This document shows, one piece after another, positions 53,858 through 63,178 of a DNA stretch of 64,000 nucleotides (position 1 is the stretch's first letter; every line of letters starts with the position of its first letter). The notes under the pieces were generated by a model. The model did not search any database, was not told where the DNA came from, and was given only the letters and a program-made list of their open reading frames with translations. Source of the stretch: Bradyrhizobium sp. CCGB01 (GTDB taxonomy: Bacteria; Pseudomonadota; Alphaproteobacteria; Rhizobiales; Xanthobacteraceae); assembly GCF_024199795.1 (NCBI RefSeq), contig NZ_JANADK010000001.1, forward strand, positions 5,952,001 through 6,016,000, written 5' to 3'. Made by a program: the position numbers and the translations under genes.

Positions 53858-55255
53858 TTGGCGCGAGCGCCCGACAATCGCGATCATGGGGCAACGCTAG
53901 CGGGCGGGCTGGCCAATCGACTGCGTGCGCAAATCCTGTCTGGCGCGATGCCCGAAGGCAGCCGCCTGCCCTCGATCAGAAAAGCCGCTGCAGAATTCGG
54001 GGTGTCCAAGAACACCGTGGTCGAAGCCTACGACCGGCTGGTGCTCGACCAGCTCATCACCGCCAAGGCAGGCTCCGGCTTCGTGATCATCTATCGTGGC
54101 GACGATGGGGGCCGACCGAGACACGTCTCGGAAGCCGTCGACATCGCATCGCTGTTGAGCGCCCAGCTCTCGCAGAATTTCGAGATCCGCGTCGGCGATG
54201 GTCGGCCGCCCGCGTCTTGGACCGAGCATTCGGAAATCAAGCGTTACCTGAGCAGCAACGGACGGATTCTGCCGGCCGATGCCGACGCCTATGGGTCCGC
54301 GCTGGGCTTCCTTCCACTCAGGCAGCAAATCGCGTTACGCTTGCAAGCGCAGCAGGTTGCAGTGAAGGAGAACAGCCTGCTGCTCACGTTCGGCGCGAAC
54401 CACGCCCTCGACCTGGTGATCCGGGCGATGCTGTCGCCGGGAGATACCGTCCTCGTGGACGAACCCGGCTACTATCCGCTGTTCGCGAAGCTTACGCTGG
54501 CGCAGGTCCGGATTGTCGGCGTTCGCCGCACGCCCGATGGCCCCGATGTCGACGACCTCATGGCCAAGATCGATGCTGAACGCCCAAAGTTGTTCTTCAC
54601 GCAGTCGCTTGGCCATAATCCGACTGGCGGCTCGATCACCCTCCCCGTGGCGCATGCCGTGCTCAAGGCGGCAACACGATCCAACCTCGTGATAGTCGAA
54701 GACGATCCGTTCGCCGATCTTCCCATGAGTACGGCCAACAGACTGGCGACGCTCGACCAGCTCAACAACGTCATATCGATAGGAACCTTCTCGAAGACGC
54801 TATCGGCGAGCCTACGGTCCGGCTTCATTGCGGCCCACATCGACCGCATCGCGACGCTCGCGGAGCTTAAGATGCTCACCACGGTGAACAGCTCCGGACA
54901 TGTCGAGCGCCTGCTGCATCGCCTGCTCGTCGATGGCCACTACGACAGGCACCTCAAGAGGCTCGGGCAGCGGACCGAAGCCGCGGCAAGCCGCGTTCAG
55001 GCCAATCTGTTACGGGCGGGTCATCAGATCTATTCTACCGCCAAGGCAGGCTATTACGTCTACCTGCTGCTTCCGGAAGGCGTGGACGACATGAAGCTCG
55101 CACGCGACGGCGCGAAGGAGAGCATCTTCATCGCGCCCGGAAGCCTGTTCTGCCTGAACAAGCGGAGCCCGCTCGCCAGAGCTATCCGCATCAACGTCTC
55201 ACGGGCCGACAACCCGAAATTCTTCGAGTTTCTGCTACATAAATTGTCGGCTTAG
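53858..55255 (+). CDS. MocR-type regulator (GntR winged helix fused to a PLP aminotransferase-like domain)
   Basis: 465 residues. The start is a TTG at 53858 with AGGAGG seven bases upstream. The winged helix is at about 15-75 (LRAQILSGAMPEGSRLPSIR, EFGVSKNTVVEAYDRL), followed by a fold-type I aminotransferase domain with YGSALGFLPLRQQIA, LTFGANHALDLV, PGYYPLF, NPTGGSIT and the PLP-binding Lys in GTFSKTLSAS. Such proteins usually sense an amine, amino acid or PLP. It diverges from mvaA and probably regulates it; the link between an amine sensor and mevalonate catabolism is unexplained. Confidence 0.92.
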   Translation: MARAPDNRDHGATLAGGLANRLRAQILSGAMPEGSRLPSIRKAAAEFGVSKNTVVEAYDRLVLDQLITAKAGSGFVIIYRGDDGGRPRHVSEAVDIASLLSAQLSQNFEIRVGDGRPPASWTEHSEIKRYLSSNGRILPADADAYGSALGFLPLRQQIALRLQAQQVAVKENSLLLTFGANHALDLVIRAMLSPGDTVLVDEPGYYPLFAKLTLAQVRIVGVRRTPDGPDVDDLMAKIDAERPKLFFTQSLGHNPTGGSITLPVAHAVLKAATRSNLVIVEDDPFADLPMSTANRLATLDQLNNVISIGTFSKTLSASLRSGFIAAHIDRIATLAELKMLTTVNSSGHVERLLHRLLVDGHYDRHLKRLGQRTEAAASRVQANLLRAGHQIYSTAKAGYYVYLLLPEGVDDMKLARDGAKESIFIAPGSLFCLNKRSPLARAIRINVSRADNPKFFEFLLHKLSA

Positions 55256-55293
55256 CGGTTCAGCAGGGTACCTGACCGGTTGAGCTGCCGCGC

Positions 55294-56064
55294 TCAGCCG
55301 ACTTGAATATGTAGTCCGCCTCCGGCCGTATGCTCCACGACCGCATCGATCCCGTAGACCTTTCCCAGCATCGACGATGTGATCACCTCTCCCGGGCCGC
55401 CGTGAGCGAACAGCCTGCCGTCGCTCAACACGATGACCGAATCTGCCCATGACGCCGCAGCCTGAAGATCGTGAAGCACCATGATCACGATCGTGCCCGC
55501 GCTTGCTGTCTCGCGAACATTGGCAATCACTTTCTGTTGGTAGCGCAGGTCGAGCGCGCTGGTCGGCTCGTCCAGCAGCAGGAGCCGTGGACGACGCACC
55601 AGGGCCTGGGCAAGGCTGGCCAGTTGCCGCTGACCGCCAGAGAGCGTGTCGAACGGTTGGAGCGCGAGGTCGAGGATCTTGAGCCGGTCCAGCGCTTCGA
55701 GCGCGCGCTGCCGTGCGTCGTGTCCATCAGCCGGCGCATCGACGGGAGAGGCACGGAGCGCCGCAATGATTGCTTCCACCACCGTGAGCGATAGCCGCTG
55801 CGGCGCAAACTGCGGCATGAACGCAATCCGACGCGCCCGCTCGGCGGCAGAAATACCCAGCAGGTTCACTCCATCCAGTCGGATCGTGCCGCTGGCCGGA
55901 AGCAGGCTCGCGAGCGCACGCAGAAGCGTAGTCTTGCCCGCACCGTTGGGGCCAACCAACGCGGTGATGCGTCCCTGCCCGATCGGCGGCAGCGTCAGTC
56001 CCGTCAGCACCTCACGCCCGCGATAGCCCGCCCGTACATTGTCGATCTCGAGACCCGTCATCAC
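55294..56064 (-). CDS. Ferric siderophore ABC importer ATPase (FecE/FhuC-like)
   Basis: 256 residues. Walker [10 protein letters not shown] near 39-47, FMPQFAPQRLSLTV Q-loop, signature LSGGQRQL and Walker B LLLLDEPTSALDLRYQ, which marks the iron-siderophore group. It begins directly after the permease stop and ends the siderophore operon; it converges with the MocR gene. Powers transfer of the ferric siderophore through the permease. Confidence 0.93.
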   Translation of the reverse strand: MMTGLEIDNVRAGYRGREVLTGLTLPPIGQGRITALVGPNGAGKTTLLRALASLLPASGTIRLDGVNLLGISAAERARRIAFMPQFAPQRLSLTVVEAIIAALRASPVDAPADGHDARQRALEALDRLKILDLALQPFDTLSGGQRQLASLAQALVRRPRLLLLDEPTSALDLRYQQKVIANVRETASAGTIVIMVLHDLQAAASWADSVIVLSDGRLFAHGGPGEVITSSMLGKVYGIDAVVEHTAGGGLHIQVG

Positions 56065-57159
56065 TCAGACCGTCCCGCGCCTGTTGAAAATCAGCGAGAA
56101 GAACACAGGCAGCCCTACCATGGCGGTCACGATCCCGATCGGGATCAACACGCCGGGAATAATCGTCTTGGAAGCGACCGAGGCCAGCGACATGATGGCG
56201 GCGCCGGTCAGGGCGCTCGCGGGCAGCAGGAAGCGGTGATCCTCCCCCAGCAAGAGACGCGCGATATGCGGGCCGGCAAGCCCGACAAATCCGATCGTTC
56301 CGACGAAAGCGATGGCAGTCGACGTCATCAGGCTGACGCGCAACAGCGCCATCAGCCGCAGCCGTGCGATGTTGATGCCGAGGCTGCGGGCGCGATCCTC
56401 GCCGAGCCGCAGCGCCATCATCGGCCATGCTGCGCGCTGGGCGAACGGCAAGGTAACGAGAAGCACGAGCGCGAGCACGCGGACCTTGTCCCAGCTCGCC
56501 CGCGACAGGCTGCCCATGGTCCAGAACACCAATTGCTGGAGCGCCTGCTGGCTCGCCAGGAACTGCGTCAGCGCGACCAGCGCGTTGAAGGTGAAGAACA
56601 GGGCGATGCCGCAAAGCACGAGGATGTCCGTCCCCGAACCGCGCCAGCGCACCACGGCCTGCAACACCAGCACGACGATGGTCGCGAACACGAAGGCATT
56701 GGCAGAAATCAGCCAGGTCTGCGGCACGCCGGGGATGCCGATGCCGAGCACGATCGCCAGCGCCGCGCCGAACGAAGCGGAGGACGACACGCCCAGCGTG
56801 AAGGGGCTTGCGAGCGGATTGTCCAGGATCGTCTGCATCTCGGCGCCCGCTGTGGCGAGCGCGAGGCCAACCAGCACGGCGAGCACGGCCTGAGGCAGAC
56901 GGACCTCCCAGAGGATCGCGGCCTCGGCCCCCGAGAGCGAGTCCGGTCGCAGGATGCCGCCGAGCGCGCCGCCAAGCCCGAGCCGCGAAGGCCCGGTGCC
57001 GAGATCGGCGATAAACGCGGCGAGTGCGACCAGCGCCACCAGCACGAGCCAGATCATCCTGCGCCACATCAATGCACGATACGCGGCTTCCGTGCGCGCC
57101 AGCAGATCGGGTGACGCATCCCCCTGCCCCCGGCCGGCCTGCGGCGACACGGCGCTCAT
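56065..57159 (-). CDS. Ferric siderophore ABC importer permease, FecCD family
   Basis: 364 residues. I start at ATG 57159, which overlaps the binding-protein stop by four bases; the long open frame upstream is a shadow. After a polar N-terminus (about 1-35) there are nine or ten hydrophobic segments. FecCD features include VRLPQAVLAVLVGLALATAG, NPLASPFTLGVSSSASFGAA, GTIGFVGLAGPHIARLLLG and the final PGVLIPIGIVTAMVGLPVFF. A single permease gene implies a homodimer. Confidence 0.93.
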   Translation of the reverse strand: MSAVSPQAGRGQGDASPDLLARTEAAYRALMWRRMIWLVLVALVALAAFIADLGTGPSRLGLGGALGGILRPDSLSGAEAAILWEVRLPQAVLAVLVGLALATAGAEMQTILDNPLASPFTLGVSSSASFGAALAIVLGIGIPGVPQTWLISANAFVFATIVVLVLQAVVRWRGSGTDILVLCGIALFFTFNALVALTQFLASQQALQQLVFWTMGSLSRASWDKVRVLALVLLVTLPFAQRAAWPMMALRLGEDRARSLGINIARLRLMALLRVSLMTSTAIAFVGTIGFVGLAGPHIARLLLGEDHRFLLPASALTGAAIMSLASVASKTIIPGVLIPIGIVTAMVGLPVFFSLIFNRRGTV

Positions 57160-58274
57160 TTCAGGTCGATCCAGTAGACACCCTGCAACGGCACGGCGAG
57201 GAAGCGGGCGTTGAGCTCGGAGATGGTCGCATCGGGATCGATCTCGCGCGCGGCTTCCGGGTGGATCCAGCGCGCCAGCGCCTCGGCCGCGACCAGATTG
57301 AGCGGGGTCGAGATGATGTTGTGGAACAGCCCGTGGACGCGGCCGTTGCGGACGGCGCTGAGGCCGGAGAAGCCCGGCCGCGCCACCACCGCGGCGAGCC
57401 GCTCGCGAATGGCCGCAGGGTCGAAGCCGGGCCCGATGACGAGACCGCCTGACGCTTTCAGATGAGCCCCGCCTGTGGCGATATAGATGTCGGGATTGGC
57501 CGCGATGACATATTCGAGGCTGAGCTGCGCGGTCGGCCCAGGCGCGACGGAGGCCGAGATGCTGTCGCCGCCGGCGAATGCGATGAAGCGGCCGATGTTG
57601 CCGGCGCCCGGCGCGTGGCAACAGTCACCGACGCTCGCGTGCGTCTCCAGCAGTACGCGCGGACGCGGCCCATTGGCACGCGCGACGAGGTCGGCAATGC
57701 GCTTCATGCGCGGTTCGTAGAATTCGGCGAACTCATCCGCCCGCGCATCGCGCCCGATCACCCGGCCGAGGATACGCACGCTCGCCACCGTGTGCTCGAA
57801 CGGCGCGACGAAGAAGTCGGTGAACACGACCGGGATGCCGGCGGCTTCGAGCTGCCGCGCCACGTCATTGGCTCTGCCGCCAGGTGCGAAGGAGATCCCG
57901 AGCACGGCAACGTCGGGCTTGATTTCGATGGCCCGTTCGACCGGAAAGGTGCCGTCGCTGCCGATGCCGAGCACCGGGACCTGATCGATCTCAGGGAATT
58001 TCCGGCGGTATTGCGCGTAGCTCTCGCTGTCATTGCGGCGGAAGTCGCCGAGCCAGGCCGCGATGAAATCGACCGGCTTTGGATCGAGCAGCGACAGCGC
58101 GATGATCTGCCTACCCTCCGCGAGCAACACGCGCTTTGCGGGGCGCGGCAAGGTGACGGTGCGGCCCGTGATATCGGTCACGACGACGCCTTCGTCCGCC
58201 GCGGCCGGCAGAGCGGCAAGCGTGACATACGCGGACGCGATCACAGCGAGGAGAATGATCACAAGGCGGCGCAT
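57156..58274 (-). CDS. Periplasmic ferric siderophore-binding protein (FecB/BtuF-like)
   Basis: 372 residues from ATG 58274, with a signal peptide ending around LPAAADEG. Mature part begins with DITGRTVTLPRPAKRVLLAEG, the class III receptor start, and has KPDVAVLGISFAPGGRAND and AANPDIYIATGG helix-end loops. A Cys pair (GDCCHAPGAG) is an unusual internal feature. It lies between the esterase (four bases away) and the permease (overlap), so it delivers the ferric siderophore to the FecCD permease. Confidence 0.9.
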   Translation of the reverse strand: MRRLVIILLAVIASAYVTLAALPAAADEGVVVTDITGRTVTLPRPAKRVLLAEGRQIIALSLLDPKPVDFIAAWLGDFRRNDSESYAQYRRKFPEIDQVPVLGIGSDGTFPVERAIEIKPDVAVLGISFAPGGRANDVARQLEAAGIPVVFTDFFVAPFEHTVASVRILGRVIGRDARADEFAEFYEPRMKRIADLVARANGPRPRVLLETHASVGDCCHAPGAGNIGRFIAFAGGDSISASVAPGPTAQLSLEYVIAANPDIYIATGGAHLKASGGLVIGPGFDPAAIRERLAAVVARPGFSGLSAVRNGRVHGLFHNIISTPLNLVAAEALARWIHPEAAREIDPDATISELNARFLAVPLQGVYWIDLK

Positions 58275-58278
58275 GGGG

Positions 58279-59121
58279 TCACTTCGGCGACAGCGCGAAA
58301 CGAAGCGCGAGACTGATGGCTGATGGCACCACGGACGCATGATTCTCGTCCTCGAACATCCGAAAGGACACATCGAGCGAGGCGTCGCCTGCGCGCCCAA
58401 GTTCGGCCGAGAATTCGCGGGCGTTGTCCACCATCCGGTTGCGCCGTATCCATGATCCGTAATCGTCGGCATCATTGTCGCCGGACATGCCGCCCTGCTC
58501 GAGGCTGCCGACGGTAACGAGCACGCGCCGCCGCGCCATCGGCGGCGCCGCAAAGTTTGCCAACCGCTCCCTGAGGTCATCGGGTGCGAACCAGATCGAC
58601 GGGCTGGCCGCGATGGTGCTACGGACCAGCGCCGGCCGGGTCAAGAGCGCGTAGAGCGCAAAGAGGCCGCCGAAGGAATGACCGAACAGCGCGGTGCGGT
58701 CGGGATCGATGGGGAATTCGTTCGAGATCGCCGGCGCCAACTCGTGCTGGATGAAGTCGAGGAAGTGGTCGGCGCCGCCGGTCTCGCCCCATTCGCGATT
58801 GCCCGGCCGCTGCGCGAGGCGACCTCCGGCGACCGGCGGCGTATAATCGCAGGTCCGCCGCCTGGCATCGATCCAGTGCGCGGCCGGATAGCCTATGCCG
58901 ACGATGATCGACGGCGCCACGCCGGTACGCTCGGCGCGGCGCGACTGCAGCGCCAGCGCGGCCGCCGCGATCGGAAACATCCCGTTGCCGTCCAGCAGAT
59001 AGAGCACGGGCAGCGGCCCGCGCGGCCGCGGTTCCGGCTGCCAGACGAATATCCGATAGTCGTGCCCGGCGTTCGAGCGCATGTCGCGCACCGACGCACC
59101 GGGCAGCACGGCATCGATCAT
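58279..59121 (-). CDS. Alpha/beta hydrolase, siderophore esterase-like (Fes/IroE family)
   Basis: 280 residues. Nucleophile elbow GHSFGGLFALYAL (Ser near 149) and a C-terminal His in EDENHASVVP; N-terminal blocks YRIFVWQPEP and LPVLYLLDGNGMF are the esterase D/IroE style. In this operon it likely cleaves the trilactone of a catecholate siderophore to release iron. No signal peptide is apparent, suggesting a cytosolic Fes-like role. Start ATG 59121 is chosen; GTG 59145 in frame would overlap the receptor gene end. Confidence 0.83.
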   Translation of the reverse strand: MIDAVLPGASVRDMRSNAGHDYRIFVWQPEPRPRGPLPVLYLLDGNGMFPIAAAALALQSRRAERTGVAPSIIVGIGYPAAHWIDARRRTCDYTPPVAGGRLAQRPGNREWGETGGADHFLDFIQHELAPAISNEFPIDPDRTALFGHSFGGLFALYALLTRPALVRSTIAASPSIWFAPDDLRERLANFAAPPMARRRVLVTVGSLEQGGMSGDNDADDYGSWIRRNRMVDNAREFSAELGRAGDASLDVSFRMFEDENHASVVPSAISLALRFALSPK

Positions 59122-59138
59122 CGGAGACTTATCGTTCG

Positions 59139-61514
59139 CTACCACTGGTATCGGATCGTCCCCATGGTCGAGCGGCCGTTGCCATAGAAGCACTGGGTCG
59201 CGGAGGCGCAGGCCGACACATAGGTCTTGTCGAACAGGTTGGTGACGTTCAGCGCCAGCTTCCAGCCCTTCAATTGCGGCGACAGGCCGTAGAGGTCGTA
59301 GTGCAGCATGGCGTCGGCGAGGATGTAGGCCGGCACGATCATCGCCATGGAGTTGATGTTGTCGCCGAAGGATTCGCCGACATAGCGAACGCCGCCGCCG
59401 AAGCCGAAGCCCGCCATCCGGCCGCTCTGGATGGTGTAGTCGGCCCACAGCGAAGCCGTGTTGGCGGGCGCGCCGACCGGCGCCTTGCCCTGGATCGAGA
59501 TGCCGCTGACCACTTGCGTGCTCTTGGTGATCTCGATGTCATTGTGGGCAGCGGCCGCGATGATGTCGAGACCGGGGATCGGCGTCAGCTTGGCGCTGAA
59601 CTCGATGCCCTTGGAGTTCACCTGGCCCTGCTGGATCTGGCAGTTGACGCCGGACTGGGTACACGCCGGATAGGTCGCATAGAGATGCGTCGTGTCCGTG
59701 GTCAGCACGTTGTTCTGCGTGATGTCGTAGAGCGACAGCATGAAAAAGCCGTTGAAGCCGTTGGGCTGGTACTTCACGCCGACTTCGTATTGCTGGCCGG
59801 TGGTCGGCACGAAGGCCGCGCCGGTGTAGTCCGTGCCGATGGTCGGCTCGAACGAGGTCGCATAGCTGACATAGGGCGCCAAACCGCTGTCGAACAGATA
59901 GGTCAGGCCGGTGCGCCATGTCGTTGCGGAGTCGGAAGGGTGGCTGCGGTTGTTGTAGACACCGGTTGCGATCGTGCGCGTGTCCGAAGTGGCATTGGCC
60001 CAGTCGTTGCGCACGCCGATCACCGCGGCGAGCTTGCCGAGGCGGATCTGGTCCTGGAGATAGACGCCGGTCTGCTCGCGATCCTGGAGCGTCTGTGTCG
60101 TGATGGCCGGCGCGGCGATCGTGCCGTAATTGGGATTGAGGTAGTTGACATAGGTGGTGGTGCCGTTGCCGAAGGTGGCGTCCGCCGTGGTCTTCTGGAA
60201 ATCGACGCCCATTAGCACGGTGTGCTGGAGCCAGCCGGTCGCAAACTTCGCCTCCGCCTGATTGTCGATCGCGCCGGCCTTGAGCGTCTCGATGTAATGC
60301 GTGCTGGTGCGGCCGATGCAGAGGTTGGTCGTGGCGCCCGCGCCGCAGGTCGCGCCCGCACCGAAGCCTGTCACCGAGAGTGCCTTGAAGTCGCTGGACA
60401 CCGTCATGTAGCGGAGATTTTGCCGGACCGTCCACGTCTCGTCGAAATGATGCTCGAACTCGTAGGCGATGGAATTCTGCGTACGGTCGTAGCTGTTGTA
60501 GTTCGGATTGCCCGCGAAGAAGTTGCGCGGGATCTGTCCGTTCGCGTTGACCTGGAGCGTGCCGAGCGCCGGCAGCCAGTTCGGCTGGTAGCTCGAGGGA
60601 TCGCGATCGTGCACGGCGCGCACGGTGAAGGTGGTGTCGATCGTCGGCCGCCACGTGATCATCGGCGCGATGAACTCGCGCTCGGTGGTGGTGTAGTTGA
60701 CGTCGGTGTCGGCCTTGCGGCCGAGTCCGATCAACCGGTAGAGCAGCTGCCCGTCCTGGGTGATGGGACCGCTGACGTCGAAGCCGCCCTCGATGCGATT
60801 GTGGTCGCCGAAGCGGGTGAACACCTCGCCCTGCGGCGTTGCCGACGGGCTCTTGCTGATCAGATTGACCATGCCGCCGAGATTGTTCTGGCCGTAGAGC
60901 ACGGAGGCCGGGCCGCGCAGGATCTCGACGCGCTCCAGCAGATACGGGTCGATCGACGGCATCGCATAGGACACGCCGCGTGGCACCCGCAGGCCGTCCC
61001 AGAAATGAAGATAGTTGGCGTTCGCACCGAAGCCTCCGAAGCCCCGGATGAAGACGTTGTCGAAACGGTCGCCGACACGGCTCTCCGCGACGACGCCCGG
61101 CTCGTAGCGCAGGGCCTCGGCGACCGAGCGGGCGCCTTGCGTCGTCATCTGCTCGCGGGTGACGATCGTGATCGACTGCGGCGTCTCCAGGATCGAACTG
61201 TCGGTCTTCGATCCCGTTCCGGTGCGATGGGCGACGATGCCGCGCACGGGTCCGCGCGCCGTCTCCTTCGCAGTGCTTGATCCTGCGGCCAGCGTCGGCG
61301 TCGGCTGGGTTGCCGCGGCGGCGCGCGGAGCGGCAGCCGTCGCGCGCGCCGGACGGCGCACTGTCCTCGGCGTCGACCGCTCGACCACCACCGGCGGCAG
61401 GTTCGTCCCATTGGCCGATTGCGCATGGGCGACCTGGACGGCATCCGGCCACTGGCCCGCAACAACCAACGCCGAAGCGTAGAGCATCCATCTACCGCGA
61501 GAAATCTTCATCAT
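59139..61514 (-). CDS. TonB-dependent ferric siderophore receptor
   Basis: 791 residues, outer-membrane beta-barrel. A signal peptide ends near VQVAHAQSA; a Pro/Ala-rich spacer (about 35-85) precedes the plug, whose SILETPQSITIVTREQM and RYEPGVVAESRVGDRFDNVFIRG-type segments are typical of siderophore receptors of the FhuA/FoxA/CirA class (kept short here). The barrel ends with TIRYQW, the aromatic C-terminus needed for outer-membrane insertion. First gene of the operon. The direct repeats at 61599-61628 lie upstream. Confidence 0.93.
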   Translation of the reverse strand: MMKISRGRWMLYASALVVAGQWPDAVQVAHAQSANGTNLPPVVVERSTPRTVRRPARATAAAPRAAAATQPTPTLAAGSSTAKETARGPVRGIVAHRTGTGSKTDSSILETPQSITIVTREQMTTQGARSVAEALRYEPGVVAESRVGDRFDNVFIRGFGGFGANANYLHFWDGLRVPRGVSYAMPSIDPYLLERVEILRGPASVLYGQNNLGGMVNLISKSPSATPQGEVFTRFGDHNRIEGGFDVSGPITQDGQLLYRLIGLGRKADTDVNYTTTEREFIAPMITWRPTIDTTFTVRAVHDRDPSSYQPNWLPALGTLQVNANGQIPRNFFAGNPNYNSYDRTQNSIAYEFEHHFDETWTVRQNLRYMTVSSDFKALSVTGFGAGATCGAGATTNLCIGRTSTHYIETLKAGAIDNQAEAKFATGWLQHTVLMGVDFQKTTADATFGNGTTTYVNYLNPNYGTIAAPAITTQTLQDREQTGVYLQDQIRLGKLAAVIGVRNDWANATSDTRTIATGVYNNRSHPSDSATTWRTGLTYLFDSGLAPYVSYATSFEPTIGTDYTGAAFVPTTGQQYEVGVKYQPNGFNGFFMLSLYDITQNNVLTTDTTHLYATYPACTQSGVNCQIQQGQVNSKGIEFSAKLTPIPGLDIIAAAAHNDIEITKSTQVVSGISIQGKAPVGAPANTASLWADYTIQSGRMAGFGFGGGVRYVGESFGDNINSMAMIVPAYILADAMLHYDLYGLSPQLKGWKLALNVTNLFDKTYVSACASATQCFYGNGRSTMGTIRYQW

Positions 61515-61598
61515 CCCCAAAGTCCGACATTTGCCGCGGCACCCCGCGCCGCGCAGCAATCGGTGTTGCACGATGGGGGAACAGGACCTAGGGGCCGA

Positions 61599-61628
61599 CT
61601 TTCGTTCGCCAGACTCTCGCTTTCGTTC
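61599..61628. promoter_or_regulatory. Direct repeats before the siderophore receptor (candidate AraC sites)
   Basis: CTTTCGTTC occurs twice, at 61599-61607 and 61620-61628, spaced 21 bases, two helical turns. They are 85-115 bases before the receptor start codon. AraC activators of siderophore genes (PchR-like) bind tandem direct repeats on one helix face. A palindrome TTAGGAGACCTAA lies beside it at 61633-61645. Confidence 0.55.
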
Positions 61629-61688
61629 AAAGTTAGGAGACCTAAAAACTGGGCCAGGATGCCGCGAATGGTGTCGCGTTTCCTGCCA

Positions 61689-62567
61689 TCAACGCAGGCT
61701 GCTCGGCGAGACGCCGAAGCGCTTGCGGAAGATGGTGGCGAAATGAGCGGCACCGTAGCCGACATGGAAGGCCGCTTCCGACACGCTCATCTCGCCGGTC
61801 GAGATCAGCTTGTACGCCTGCTCCAGCCGGTATTCCTGGAGGAAGCCGAACACGCTGGCGCCATAGACCTGGCGGAAGCCCGCGGAGAGTTTTCGCACGT
61901 TGAGGCCGACCTGCTGCGCCAGCGCATCGAGGCTTGGGGGCTCGCGCACGGATGCCACAAGCAGATCACGCGCCTTGCGAATGCGTTCGACGTCGCGCGC
62001 CGCGAGCCGGTTGTCGGCATCGCCCGCCTTGGTGGTGCAGGACGAGATCGCGAGTGCGACAAGCTGCATCGCCTTGCCGCAGAGATAGAGCTCGCGCTCA
62101 GGCCCCTGGATCGGACAGTTGTTGATCTGGAACACCAGCGCCTGCAGATCCCGGCCGGCGGGACAGGAGGCCAGCTGCGCGCCGCTGGCGCCCTTGCTGT
62201 CGATCGCTTCGAAGGAGCGGTCGAGCGCGTTCGTCATCGCGGCGCCGAGCACGCTTTCGTTCATCTGCACGATCAGATAGCGGATCGGCACGTTGGCGGC
62301 GAAGACCTGGTCGCGCTCGGTCTCCGCCGAGCTGCGGATCAACAGAACGGCCGGCCCGCAGACCTCGCGCTCGCGCCCGCCGCCGACGCTGATCTGAAGA
62401 CGGCCGCTGAGCAACACCACCGTCTTGATGCCCGCGGTGAGCGCCGTATTGACCCGCTTGGGCTGCTCGAAGCGGTTGATACCGGCGGACAGGATCATCG
62501 CGCCGGCAAGCATCTGGAGCCGCTCGTTCCCGCGGCCCGCCTCCCCCGCCATCGTTCGTGTGGTCAC
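61689..62567 (-). CDS. AraC family regulator, PchR-like
   Basis: 292 residues from a GTG at 62567; ATG 62552 is the alternative start. The N-terminal part (about 30-180) is an effector domain; the AraC DNA-binding domain is at the C-terminus: LDALAQQVGLNVRKLSAGF, MSVSEAAFHVGYGAAHFATIFRK-type second helix, RFGVSPSSLR. Siderophore-responsive activators with this end are usual next to receptor genes. It is upstream of and codirectional with the receptor, 174 bases away, and probably activates it with the siderophore as effector. Confidence 0.9.
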   Translation of the reverse strand: MTTRTMAGEAGRGNERLQMLAGAMILSAGINRFEQPKRVNTALTAGIKTVVLLSGRLQISVGGGREREVCGPAVLLIRSSAETERDQVFAANVPIRYLIVQMNESVLGAAMTNALDRSFEAIDSKGASGAQLASCPAGRDLQALVFQINNCPIQGPERELYLCGKAMQLVALAISSCTTKAGDADNRLAARDVERIRKARDLLVASVREPPSLDALAQQVGLNVRKLSAGFRQVYGASVFGFLQEYRLEQAYKLISTGEMSVSEAAFHVGYGAAHFATIFRKRFGVSPSSLR

Positions 62568-63178
62568 CCGTTATTCGTCCGTCAAAAATCCTTCGGTCCC
62601 TTCTACGGAGACCAGGCGGCGCACGAAAGTGGCGCAAATCAGAATCGCTCAAAACTGAATCGATCAAGAGAGCAGACCCCGACTCTGCACTGAAGTGCAT
62701 ACTCCAAGAGCGCGGCAAACTTGGTCCCAGAAAACTGCGAAGCGACTTCAACCTTTAAGCCCCGGCCAACGCGGTGTTCATGAGACAGGCATCAGATGAT
62801 TTGCGAGTACGCGTTGCAGGACGGCCGACGACTGGGAACGCGCCGGGTCACAAGCATCGACACCCCTTTTGTGGATCAGCTCTTCGATAAGCTCCTCTTC
62901 AAAGAGGTGTTACGAGCGGTCTTCATAGCGCGATTGGCTGCCGTACGTCGCCATGGCGGCACGACCGAAGCAAGCACATCAGGGCTCACGGAAAATGGTC
63001 GTGAACAGCGGCCATGGCGCACGATCTGCGCGATGATGACGAAGCCAAGCAAGATGCGCAAATGACGCGCATCAAGGGCCGAGCAAGACAAGCGAAAGGA
63101 AAGTGAACGCTTGTCAGAATGAAAACGCTCGACTTGTCAGAATGAAAAGAACTTGACGCACTAAGCTATTGAAATCAT
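62568..63178. other. Intergenic region with tandem repeats; no confident gene
   Basis: 611 bases. A possible 89-codon frame at 62796-63065 (plus) and a 71-codon frame opposite it have no recognisable family, and neither has a good ribosome site. CTTGTCAGAATGAAAA is repeated at 63110-63125 and 63133-63148. The stretch 63060-63175 is A-rich for this genome. It may hold a remnant of a mobile element, but no transposase motif is visible. Confidence 0.5.
63110..63148. repeat. Two tandem 16-base direct repeats
   Basis: CTTGTCAGAATGAAAA at 63110-63125 and again, identical, at 63133-63148, separated by 7 bases. They lie 31 bases from the 3' end of the tRNA gene. TGTCAG-beginning repeated ends resemble the multiple terminal repeats of IS21-type elements, but operator function is equally possible. 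Confidence 0.6.

Noticed and set aside
59539..61491. A 650-codon minus-strand frame within the TonB receptor gene
   Set aside because: It is a frame-shifted shadow of the receptor; the receptor frame has the signal peptide, plug and barrel end.
62796..63065. 89-codon frame MICEYALQDG... as a gene
   Set aside because: No family, no ribosome site, and a frame of similar length on the opposite strand. Left as unexplained intergenic DNA.
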